NCBI GenBank assembly: GCA_910586705.1
Contig: CAJUJK010000004.1
Span: 1-48,232, forward strand
Length of the DNA stretch: 48,232 nucleotides
From: an uncultured Lachnospiraceae bacterium
GTDB lineage: Bacteria; Bacillota; Clostridia; Lachnospirales; Lachnospiraceae
Direction: 5' to 3'
This document shows, piece after piece, positions 42,052-48,232 of the stretch (position 1 is its first letter; each line of letters starts with the position of its first letter). A program made the position numbers and the translations under genes. The notes beneath the pieces were generated by a model. That model did not search any database. It had not been told where the DNA came from and was given only the letters and a program-made list of their open reading frames with translations.

Positions 42052-42180
42052 ACAAGATGTCTCTGATAATCCGCAGGGAAAGGAGGCATGCGAAAATTAA
42101 ATAAATAACATCTGTGTCTTTGCCGTTATCTTTTGGCGGAGGCAGTCTTATGGGCTATGTGCCTTGTCAGAGACCATATC
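42052..42180 (+). ncRNA. Structured leader-like RNA with no gene behind it
   Basis: GTCTCTGA (42059-42066) pairs perfectly with TCAGAGAC (42167-42174). Three more pairs inside extend it to 11 bp including one G-U, closing a domain of about 115 bases. Inside lie AAAGGAGG immediately before a six-codon ORF (42088-42108) and a TGCC...GGCA hairpin (42121-42144). A good promoter stands directly upstream. The next 440 bp hold no convincing gene until the GH18 gene, which has its own promoter. It resembles a cis-regulatory leader, but I cannot name a class. Confidence 0.55.
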
Positions 42181-42472
42181 TTATTCCCATCTAAGCGCCG
42201 GGTTAATTCTTTAGAGTTTCCTATGGTACACAAAATATAATTCACAAGGAATGAGTAGGTTATACAGATATTTTACAAATTCATTTGCATGTCAGAGTCA
42301 TCTTCAGAACTATTTCCGCCCTCTTTTATCATATGCCGTTAGTATATCACGGTTGAGTTATTTTATAGTTTTTTTGTTAATCCTTTTGGGGGACGGCATA
42401 AGAGGACCTGTCATTACGTTGGATTCGGGAGGTTTCCCGTTATGTGACGCTGTCATTGCCTGAAAAAAACTG

Positions 42473-42501
42473 ATGACTGCAAGGGAATAGTTTGTTATAA
42501 T
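42473..42501 (+). promoter_or_regulatory. Promoter of the GH18 gene
   Basis: A perfect TATAAT at 42496-42501 with ATGACT 17 bp upstream. The region 42181-42472 shows no other supported feature. Confidence 0.5.
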
Positions 42502-42516
42502 CGTAGTGAGCACGGC

Positions 42517-42544
42517 GGGCAGGAAAGGGAAAACTTCCCTGCCC
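42517..42544 (+). other. Stem-loop in the leader of the GH18 gene
   Basis: GGGCAGGAAAG pairs with CTTCCCTGCCC (one mismatch, loop of six). It lies directly after the predicted transcription start and has no T-tract, so it may protect the 5' end of the mRNA. Confidence 0.5.
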
Positions 42545-42624
42545 AGTCGGCGTTTAGTAACAGGAAAGCCGGAGGCGGAATCGTTACGGCGTTTACTACA
42601 AACGGTCAAAAAGGAGCTGGACAA

Positions 42625-44334
42625 ATGAAAAAAGTAATTCCGGTGATAGTCGCGGTCGTCCTTATTATATTGATCGGTGCGGCGGGATTTGGGGCGAAGC
42701 TGCTCGAAAAATACTCTTATTCCAAAGAGAGGGCGGATCTGACAGAATATTTTGGCATCGCGGGGGAAAATGATGTCCCCATTATTTTGCAGGATGAACA
42801 GATAGAAGAGCACGCGAAAATTTTTGATGATATATGCTATTTTGATCTGGCAACCGTACACAAATATTTTAACGACAGATTTTACGAGGACAAGTCGGAG
42901 AACAGCCTTCTTTACACTACGCCGGACATGGTCTATGCGAACGTGATCGGCACGGGTACTGTCACCGGCTATGACGCGGATTTTGTGGAGAGCGGTGAGA
43001 GCTACGACTACACCATTTCCCGGTATGAGGGGGAGAAACTCTATATCGCGGCGGATTTTGTAAAAAAATACGCGAATTTTTCCTATGAGCTTTTTACGGA
43101 GCCGAACCACATGCAGATTGATACGGAATGGGAAAAGCGGCAGGTCGCGTCTGTCTCGAAGGATACGCAGGTGCGTTATCAGGGCGGCATCAAGAGCGAT
43201 ATCCTGACGGATGTATCGGCGGGGGACAAGGTAATTGTATTGGAAGAAATGGAATCGTGGACGAAGGTAAAGACGCAGGATTCCTTTATCGGCTACGTGG
43301 AGAATAAGAGACTGGGGGAAAAGGCGGAGGAGGAGCCGATCCCCGTGACAGATTATGTGGAGCCGGAGTATAAGGCGAACACGCGGGACCATAAAATCAA
43401 TCTGGGCTGGCATGTGATCGGCGGAACGGGGGGCAACGACACACTGGAGGAGACGGTGGCGCGGACAAAGGGGCTTAACGTGATTTCGCCCACATGGTTT
43501 ACACTGACGGGAAACGAGGGTGACTTCAGCAGTTTCGCGACGACCGATTATGTGGAAAGGGCGCACGGGATGGGTCTGGAAGTCTGGGCGTTAGTAGGCA
43601 ATGTGGACAGTGTGGATGTGGATCTTTACACGGTGCTCGGAAAGACGTCCAACAGGCGGCATCTGATTTTACAGCTTCTGTCAGCGGTCCGGGAATATAA
43701 TCTGGACGGGTTAAACATTGATTTTGAGAATGTGAGTCTGGATGCGGGGGAACCCTTTATCCAGTTTATCAGAGAGCTGTCCATTCCGTGCAGAAAGTAC
43801 GGCATTGTGCTGTCGGTGGACAATTATGTGCCCATGGATCACACGGACCATTACGACCGTGCGGAGCAGGGTGCGGTGGCGGACTATGTCATTATCATGG
43901 GATATGACGAGCACTATAACGGCAGCGATGAGGCGGGGAGCGTTGCCTCCATCGGCTTTGTGGAAAAGGGCATCGAAAACACGGTGGCGGAGGTGCCGAA
44001 GGAAAAGGTGATAAATGCCGTTCCTTTCTATACGAGAATCTGGGAAACCGGCGCCGACGGCATAAGCAGTCAGGCGGTGGGCATGGAGATGGCGCAGACC
44101 TATGTGGCGGATCACGAAATTGCGACCCGCTGGGATGAGGAAACCTGTCAGAATTACGGGGAATTTCAGGACGGGGACAGACTCTGTCAGGTGTGGCTGG
44201 AGGACGCGGAGTCCATCAAAGTGAAGCTAAATATTATGGAAAAGTACGAGATCGCAGGTGTGGCGGCATGGCGGCTCGGTTTTGAGACGGCGGACATCTG
44301 GGATGTGATAGGAGAATACATGAATCAGCCGTAA
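42625..44334 (+). CDS. Membrane-anchored SH3-domain GH18-family glycosidase
   Basis: The protein has 569 residues. An N-terminal signal anchor (KKVIPVIVAVVLIILIGAAG) is followed by a 150-residue region ending in copper-amine-oxidase-like strands, then a bacterial SH3 domain (about 172-230), and a GH18 barrel (about 255-569). The catalytic motif is DGLNIDFE at 361-368, with Glu368 as the proton donor and Asp366 before it. Relatives act on peptidoglycan or chitin-like GlcNAc polymers, for example in spore and wall lysis. It stands outside the membrane. AAGGAG lies 7 bases before the ATG. The amidase gene follows 123 bp later and probably belongs to the same wall-remodelling unit. Confidence 0.9.
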   Translation: MKKVIPVIVAVVLIILIGAAGFGAKLLEKYSYSKERADLTEYFGIAGENDVPIILQDEQIEEHAKIFDDICYFDLATVHKYFNDRFYEDKSENSLLYTTPDMVYANVIGTGTVTGYDADFVESGESYDYTISRYEGEKLYIAADFVKKYANFSYELFTEPNHMQIDTEWEKRQVASVSKDTQVRYQGGIKSDILTDVSAGDKVIVLEEMESWTKVKTQDSFIGYVENKRLGEKAEEEPIPVTDYVEPEYKANTRDHKINLGWHVIGGTGGNDTLEETVARTKGLNVISPTWFTLTGNEGDFSSFATTDYVERAHGMGLEVWALVGNVDSVDVDLYTVLGKTSNRRHLILQLLSAVREYNLDGLNIDFENVSLDAGEPFIQFIRELSIPCRKYGIVLSVDNYVPMDHTDHYDRAEQGAVADYVIIMGYDEHYNGSDEAGSVASIGFVEKGIENTVAEVPKEKVINAVPFYTRIWETGADGISSQAVGMEMAQTYVADHEIATRWDEETCQNYGEFQDGDRLCQVWLEDAESIKVKLNIMEKYEIAGVAAWRLGFETADIWDVIGEYMNQP

Positions 44335-44457
44335 GCCTGTGGCGGGGAAGTTATCTTTTGCACGCTTTCTTCATATATATGCACTAAGACGCGTATCGGC
44401 GGAGCCGGTCCGCACCTTGTCTGGCGGCAGGGAAGCGGATGCGGGCATGGGTGAAAA

Positions 44458-45186
44458 ATGGAGAAAGAAAAGGCGGGGAAATATGACAAGATTGTCAGAA
44501 CCGGACTGTTGCTGCTGCTGGCTGCGGCATTTGGATTTGCTTTGCGGGGCGGGGCGCGCCTCGTGTCCGCGGACCGTGTCCTGACGGACAAAGCAGGGAA
44601 GGAAAAACCGTGTGTGGTCATCGATGCCGGACACGGCGGTGCCGATCCGGGCAAGGTGGGCGTGGACGGCAGTCTGGAAAAGGACATCAATTTAAAGATT
44701 GCGAAAAAACTGGCAATGTTCCTTGCGGCGGCGGATGTGGACGTGGTGCTCACAAGGGAGGACGACGCCGGGCTTTATGACGAGAATGTCTCCAACAAAA
44801 AGGTGCAGGACATGAAAAACCGTGTGGCGCTGATCGAGGAGAAGAAACCGGCGCTGACGGTGAGCATACACCAGAACAGTTACCATGAGGAGTATGTGCA
44901 CGGTGCGCAGGTCTTTTATTATGAAGGAAGTCAGGACAGTAAAGAGATTGCGGAGCGTATGCAGCAGGTACTCGCCGAACAGATCGACCCGGACAATGCC
45001 AGACAGGCGAAGGCGAACAGCAGCTACTACCTCTTGAAAAAGACGTCATCGCCCATTGTGATCGTGGAATGCGGTTTTCTTTCCAACTACGAGGAAGCGC
45101 AGAAGCTTTCCTCGGAAGTCTATCAGGAAAAGACGGCGTGGGCGATCCATCTGGCGATTATGAATTACCTAAACAAGGCGGAGTAA
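44458..45186 (+). CDS. N-acetylmuramoyl-L-alanine amidase
   Basis: The protein has 242 residues. A hydrophobic N-terminal helix (TGLLLLLAAAFGFALRG) acts as signal peptide or anchor. The Amidase_3 domain covers about 52-240: the zinc ligands are His59 in VVIDAGHGGADPG, Glu74 in GSLEKDIN and the His in SIHQNS, and the catalytic Glu is in VIVECGFLSN. The enzyme cuts the bond between MurNAc and the stem peptide. The CwlD-like length, without binding repeats, suggests a role in cell-wall or spore-cortex maturation. The ribosome site is weak (GGGTG). Confidence 0.93.
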   Translation: MEKEKAGKYDKIVRTGLLLLLAAAFGFALRGGARLVSADRVLTDKAGKEKPCVVIDAGHGGADPGKVGVDGSLEKDINLKIAKKLAMFLAAADVDVVLTREDDAGLYDENVSNKKVQDMKNRVALIEEKKPALTVSIHQNSYHEEYVHGAQVFYYEGSQDSKEIAERMQQVLAEQIDPDNARQAKANSSYYLLKKTSSPIVIVECGFLSNYEEAQKLSSEVYQEKTAWAIHLAIMNYLNKAE

Positions 45187-45268
45187 TGCGGTGCGGAAAC
45201 GGATGCGGTGCGGGTGCTTTCGGCTTGGATGCAGTACACGACAGAAATAGAGTGAGAAGGATACGAGT

Positions 45269-46318
45269 GTGGATACAAAAGTAGTCCGGATAGATGAATC
45301 ACATAAAGACGAGGCTTTGCTCCGGGAGGCAGGTGAAATCATTCAGTCCGGCGGATTGGTGGCATTTCCCACAGAGACGGTCTACGGGCTGGGAGGAGAT
45401 GCGCTGAATCCCGCCTCTTCCCGGAAAATTTACGAGGCGAAGGGCAGACCCTCCGACAATCCGCTGATTGTGCATATCGCGGATATGGAAACTTTGCCTG
45501 CCATTGTAAAGAGCGTGCCGGAGACGGCAAAGAAACTGGCGGATGCCTTCTGGCCGGGGCCGCTCACCATGATTATGGAAAAATCGGATCTGGTGCCGAA
45601 GGAGACGACGGGCGGGCTTGACACGGTGGCAGTTCGTATGCCGTCCGATGCGGTGGCATTGTCGTTTATCCGGGCGGCGGGCGGTTATGTGGCGGCGCCC
45701 AGCGCCAACCGTTCCGGCAGACCGAGTCCTACGCGCGCGTCCTATGTGGCGCAGGATATGGAGGGCAGGATAGAGATGATTCTGGACGGCGGCGACGCCA
45801 CGCTGGGACTGGAATCCACGATTGTGGATCTGACGGTGGAACCGCCCACAATACTGAGACCCGGCTTTATCACGGGGGAAATGCTCCGGCAGAAGCTGGG
45901 GCGTGTGGAGGAGGACGGGACGCTGTTTCGCGCCGACAGCGGACAAGCCCCAAAGGCGCCGGGCATGAAGTACCGGCATTACGCGCCGGAGGGCGAACTG
46001 GTTATTGTCAAGGGCGCGGCGGCGGCGGTGACGGATTATATCAACGGGCGGCTTCTGGAAGGGCGGCGCGGGCATAAAAAAACCGGCGTGATAGCAACGG
46101 ATGAAACGATTGCCGCCTACGGGGCGGATGTATCCCGCAGCGTCGGAAAGAGAGCGGACGCCGCCGCGGCGGCGAAAGGGCTGTACCGCATTCTGCGGGA
46201 GTTTGACGACGAAGGTGTGGAACTGATCTATTCGGAGAGCTTCGACGGGGAAGGCATTTCGCAGGCAGTTATGAACCGGCTGTTAAAAGCGGCGGGGCAC
46301 CGGGTGATAGACGTATGA
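45269..46318 (+). CDS. sua5: Threonylcarbamoyl-AMP synthase (Sua5 type)
   Basis: The protein has 349 residues from a GTG start with AGAAGG 8 bases before it. The YrdC-like catalytic domain covers about 15-205 (FPTETVYGLGGDA, KGRPSDNPLIVH, SANRSGRPSPT). The C-terminal Sua5 domain (about 235-345) follows the linker GQAPKAPGMKYRHYAPEGE, as in the two-domain Sua5/YwlC form. It makes threonylcarbamoyl-AMP from threonine, bicarbonate and ATP for the t6A37 tRNA modification. The rpiB gene comes next, the same order as in Bacillus-type ywlC regions. Confidence 0.96.
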   Translation: MDTKVVRIDESHKDEALLREAGEIIQSGGLVAFPTETVYGLGGDALNPASSRKIYEAKGRPSDNPLIVHIADMETLPAIVKSVPETAKKLADAFWPGPLTMIMEKSDLVPKETTGGLDTVAVRMPSDAVALSFIRAAGGYVAAPSANRSGRPSPTRASYVAQDMEGRIEMILDGGDATLGLESTIVDLTVEPPTILRPGFITGEMLRQKLGRVEEDGTLFRADSGQAPKAPGMKYRHYAPEGELVIVKGAAAAVTDYINGRLLEGRRGHKKTGVIATDETIAAYGADVSRSVGKRADAAAAAKGLYRILREFDDEGVELIYSESFDGEGISQAVMNRLLKAAGHRVIDV

Positions 46319-46385
46319 AAGGACGCCTTGCAGTCCGTGCAGAAAATGCCGGTATGCCGGCGTTTGTAAATAATATACTATACAG

Positions 46386-46407
46386 GAAGCGTGGGCTGGC
46401 ACGCTTC
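46386..46407 (+). other. Hairpin before rpiB
   Basis: GAAGCGTG (46386-46393) pairs with CACGCTTC (46400-46407), loop of six, ending 16 bp before the rpiB start. It is close enough to influence ribosome access. Confidence 0.45.
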
Positions 46408-46423
46408 GGAAAGGAAGGTAATT

Positions 46424-46855
46424 ATGATAGCAATAGGAAGTGACCACGGCGGATATGATCTGAGACAGAAGGTGATGGCACATTTGAAAGAGAGAGGGCT
46501 GGAATACAAGGATTTCGGCTGCCCGGACAAGAGTTCCTGTGATTACCCGGTTTTCGGTGCGGCGGTGGCAAAGGCTGTTGCCTCGGGAGAGTGCGACAGA
46601 GGCATTGTGATCTGCACCACGGGTATCGGCATCTCCATGACGGCGAATAAAGTGAAGGGAGTCCGCTGTGCGCTCTGCGGCGACCCGGTATCGGCGAGGC
46701 TGACGAGGGAGCACAACGATGCCAATGTGCTGGCAATGGGTGCGGCGATTATCGGGGAAATGGTAGCGCTCGATATCGTGGATATTTTTCTGGATACGCC
46801 TTTTTCCCACGGGGAGAGGCACCAGAGGAGAGTGGACTTGATTGAGAACTGTTAG
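46424..46855 (+). CDS. rpiB: Ribose-5-phosphate isomerase B
   Basis: The protein has 143 residues from the ATG at 46424, chosen because AAGGAAGG lies just before it. An in-frame GTG at 46391 falls inside the upstream hairpin and is rejected. RpiB signatures are IGSDHGGYDLR, the catalytic Cys64 in VICTTGIGISM, and TREHNDANVL with the His97 region. It interconverts ribose-5-phosphate and ribulose-5-phosphate in the pentose phosphate pathway. Some relatives isomerise allose-6-phosphate or similar sugars. Confidence 0.96.
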   Translation: MIAIGSDHGGYDLRQKVMAHLKERGLEYKDFGCPDKSSCDYPVFGAAVAKAVASGECDRGIVICTTGIGISMTANKVKGVRCALCGDPVSARLTREHNDANVLAMGAAIIGEMVALDIVDIFLDTPFSHGERHQRRVDLIENC

Positions 46856-46909
46856 GGATGCCCGGAAGGCGGCATATCTGGCACATTTTATATAAGCTGG
46901 GAGGAAAAT

Positions 46910-48109
46910 ATGGAAAGGAAACGAAGAGCGGCGGCATGTCTGGTTCTTGTTCTGCTTTGCGGCGTAATGCCGCTCTCCGTGCAGGCGACTGAGGAGACCA
47001 GACAGCAGATCCGCAAAGCGGAAGAGCAGAGGGAAGAGACGGAAGGAAAACTGGATGAGACGGAAGAAAAACTGGAGGGGCTGAACGAGCAGCACAGCTC
47101 CCTGCAGGGTGCGCTTTCCACGCTGAATACGGAGCTTACACAGGTGAGCAACAACCTGAACGAGCTGGAAGAACAGATTGCCGAAAAGGAGGAGGAGATC
47201 GACGATCTGGAAAAGCAGATCGCGCAGGTGGAGGAGGAACTGGCGGTGGCGATCGCCTTAAAGGAAGAACAGTACGCCACCATGAAAAGACAGATCCAGT
47301 TTACCTATGAGCGCAGCAGCAATCTTTACATGGAGTTGTTTTTTTCCTCGGGAAGCCTGTCTGATTTTCTGAATAAAAATGAGTATGTCGAGCAGCTTTC
47401 CGCCTACCAGAAAAAAGTGCTGGACGAGTACAAAGCCGCGCAGGCGGCAATGGAACAGAAGCAGGCGGAGCTGGAGCTTGCAAAGAAAGAGCAGGAAGAA
47501 AACAGAGAAGAGCTGGGCGAGTATAAAGTGCAGGTCGTGGCGGAGCAGGGTCGCGTTTCCGGGCTTGTCAGCCAGACGGCAAATAATCTGAACGCCACGG
47601 CGAACCAGATTTCGGAGGCGGAGGCGGAGGCGCTTGCTTACGAGCAGCGGCTCAAGGAGCAGGAGGAGGAATTGTCTGCTCTCCGCGCCAAGCTGGCGGA
47701 GGAACTGCGCATGGCGGAGCTGGCGGCACAGTCGAGCTGGCGTGATATTTCCGAGGTGAGTTTTGCGGAGGGGGACAGATACCTTCTGGCGAATCTGATT
47801 TACTGTGAGGCGGGCGCCGAGCCCTACAGCGGGCAGGTTGCCGTTGGTTCGGTTGTGATGAACAGAGTGCTGAGTTCGGTTTATCCGGATACGGTGACAG
47901 GGGTAATCTACCAGTCGGGGCAGTTTTCCCCTGTGGCGAGCGGACGCCTTGCACTGGCGCTGGCGGAGGGCAGAGCCACCGGAAGCTGCTATCAGGCGGC
48001 AGACGAGGTTATGGGCGGCACCACCAACGTGGGCAACTGCGTTTACTTCCGCACCCCCGTGGACGGAATCGAACCCAGATACAGAATCGGGGGGCATATC
48101 TTCTATTAA
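46910..48109 (+). CDS. Secreted coiled-coil protein with SleB-type cell-wall hydrolase domain
   Basis: The protein has 399 residues. A signal peptide covers about 1-26 (RAAACLVLVLLCGVMPLSVQA). A long coiled coil follows (about 30-275), as in CwlO and PcsB proteins (SSGSLSDFLNKNEYVEQLS is a family-typical insert). The C-terminal 115 residues are a SleB/CwlJ-type hydrolase domain with the acidic residue in LIYCEAGAEPYSGQVAVG, then QFSPV and VYFRTP. CwlO proteins usually end in an NlpC/P60 domain, so this pairing with a lytic transglycosylase-like SleB domain is a variant. It is probably activated through FtsEX at the growing wall. GGGAGG lies 7 bases before the ATG. Confidence 0.92.
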   Translation: MERKRRAAACLVLVLLCGVMPLSVQATEETRQQIRKAEEQREETEGKLDETEEKLEGLNEQHSSLQGALSTLNTELTQVSNNLNELEEQIAEKEEEIDDLEKQIAQVEEELAVAIALKEEQYATMKRQIQFTYERSSNLYMELFFSSGSLSDFLNKNEYVEQLSAYQKKVLDEYKAAQAAMEQKQAELELAKKEQEENREELGEYKVQVVAEQGRVSGLVSQTANNLNATANQISEAEAEALAYEQRLKEQEEELSALRAKLAEELRMAELAAQSSWRDISEVSFAEGDRYLLANLIYCEAGAEPYSGQVAVGSVVMNRVLSSVYPDTVTGVIYQSGQFSPVASGRLALALAEGRATGSCYQAADEVMGGTTNVGNCVYFRTPVDGIEPRYRIGGHIFY

Positions 48110-48123
48110 GCATTGAGCCGTGC

Positions 48124-48185
48124 GAATGTAGGGGAAAGTGCACGGAGGAAAGTTTACTTTCAGACGGGCATTTTCCCCTACATTC
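48124..48185 (+). repeat. 62-bp long inverted repeat
   Basis: An 18-bp stem (GAATGTAGGGGAAAGTGC with its complement, one G-U pair) encloses a smaller GAAAGT/ACTTTC hairpin. Neither strand has a T-tract after it. Two further short hairpins, GGGCGAAAGCCC and GCCGCGGAGCGGC, follow before the window ends. It may be a palindromic intergenic repeat or the folded part of an RNA. Confidence 0.65.
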
Positions 48186-48232
48186 ATAGGGCGAAAGCCC
48201 GGGATGAGCAAAAGGGAGCCGCGGAGCGGCGA

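Noticed and set aside
42088..42108. Six-codon leader peptide inside the structured RNA
   Set aside because: AAAGGAGG is only one base from the ATG, which is too close for normal initiation. Noted as part of the leader but not called a gene.
42251..42463. 70-codon frame between the orphan leader and the GH18 gene
   Set aside because: The purine run touches the ATG with no spacing, and no family is recognised. Kept out as a gene.
46391..46423. Upstream GTG start for rpiB
   Set aside because: It lies within the hairpin stem at 46386-46407 and has no ribosome site. RpiB proteins begin directly at the MIAIGSDHG strand.

Overview
The window looks like chromosomal DNA of an anaerobic Firmicute, most likely a Lachnospiraceae-type gut clostridium. 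Evidence: strong AGGAGG-type ribosome binding sites and TTGACA/TATAAT promoters, the conserved Firmicute order rpsF-ssb-rpsR-gdpP-rplI-dnaB, an adaptor of the MecA family, a Cys-rich 2[4Fe-4S] ferredoxin, pyruvate formate-lyase metabolism, and SH3/GH18 and SleB-type wall enzymes. No tRNA, rRNA, CRISPR array or complete insertion sequence was seen.

Left part (1-25 kb) is accessory. It starts with a small plus-strand cassette: a nitrilase-superfamily protein, then a separately promoted winged-helix protein and a 75-residue protein (220-2657). Next comes a minus-strand two-gene operon encoding a 1231-residue LamG-domain protein and a 333-residue beta-rich protein (2733-7453). Then two giant minus-strand genes encode paralogous Ig-like repeat proteins of 2766 and 2295 residues (7639-15939 and 17898-24785). 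They are separated by an AlbA_2/Schlafen-type ATP-binding regulator (16398-17810). The two giant genes carry an identical 145-bp block upstream, containing four copies of an 11-bp motif. Neither has a visible signal peptide or Shine-Dalgarno sequence.

Middle part (25-31.7 kb) is housekeeping: ribosomal proteins S6 and S18, SSB, the cyclic-di-AMP phosphodiesterase GdpP, ribosomal protein L9, replicative helicase DnaB, a MerR-family regulator and a convergent ferredoxin.

Right part (31.9-48.2 kb) holds a hybrid sensor kinase and a pyruvate formate-lyase locus with an unusual layout. The catalytic PflB is 679 residues and stops before the glycyl-radical domain. That domain is a separate 80-residue gene, with a 70-residue Cys-containing protein encoded between the two. 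The activating enzyme gene follows after a gap that contains a type I toxin-antitoxin module in the opposite orientation. The module has a 26-residue holin-like toxin, a convergent antisense RNA promoter, a shared bidirectional terminator and short direct repeats, like the par (Fst) loci of Gram-positive plasmids. Beyond this lie a broken Uma2-type gene, an Rpn-family nuclease, a DUF1858 protein, MecA, an orphan structured leader RNA, a GH18 protein, an amidase, the tRNA threonylcarbamoyl-AMP synthase, ribose-5-phosphate isomerase B and a secreted coiled-coil SleB-type hydrolase.

The most interesting points are the obligately split pyruvate formate-lyase with its unknown small partner, the par-like toxin-antitoxin embedded in that locus, the twin giant genes with a perfectly conserved upstream block, and an inverted minisatellite pair in which one copy is coding and the other overlaps the promoter of the same gene.
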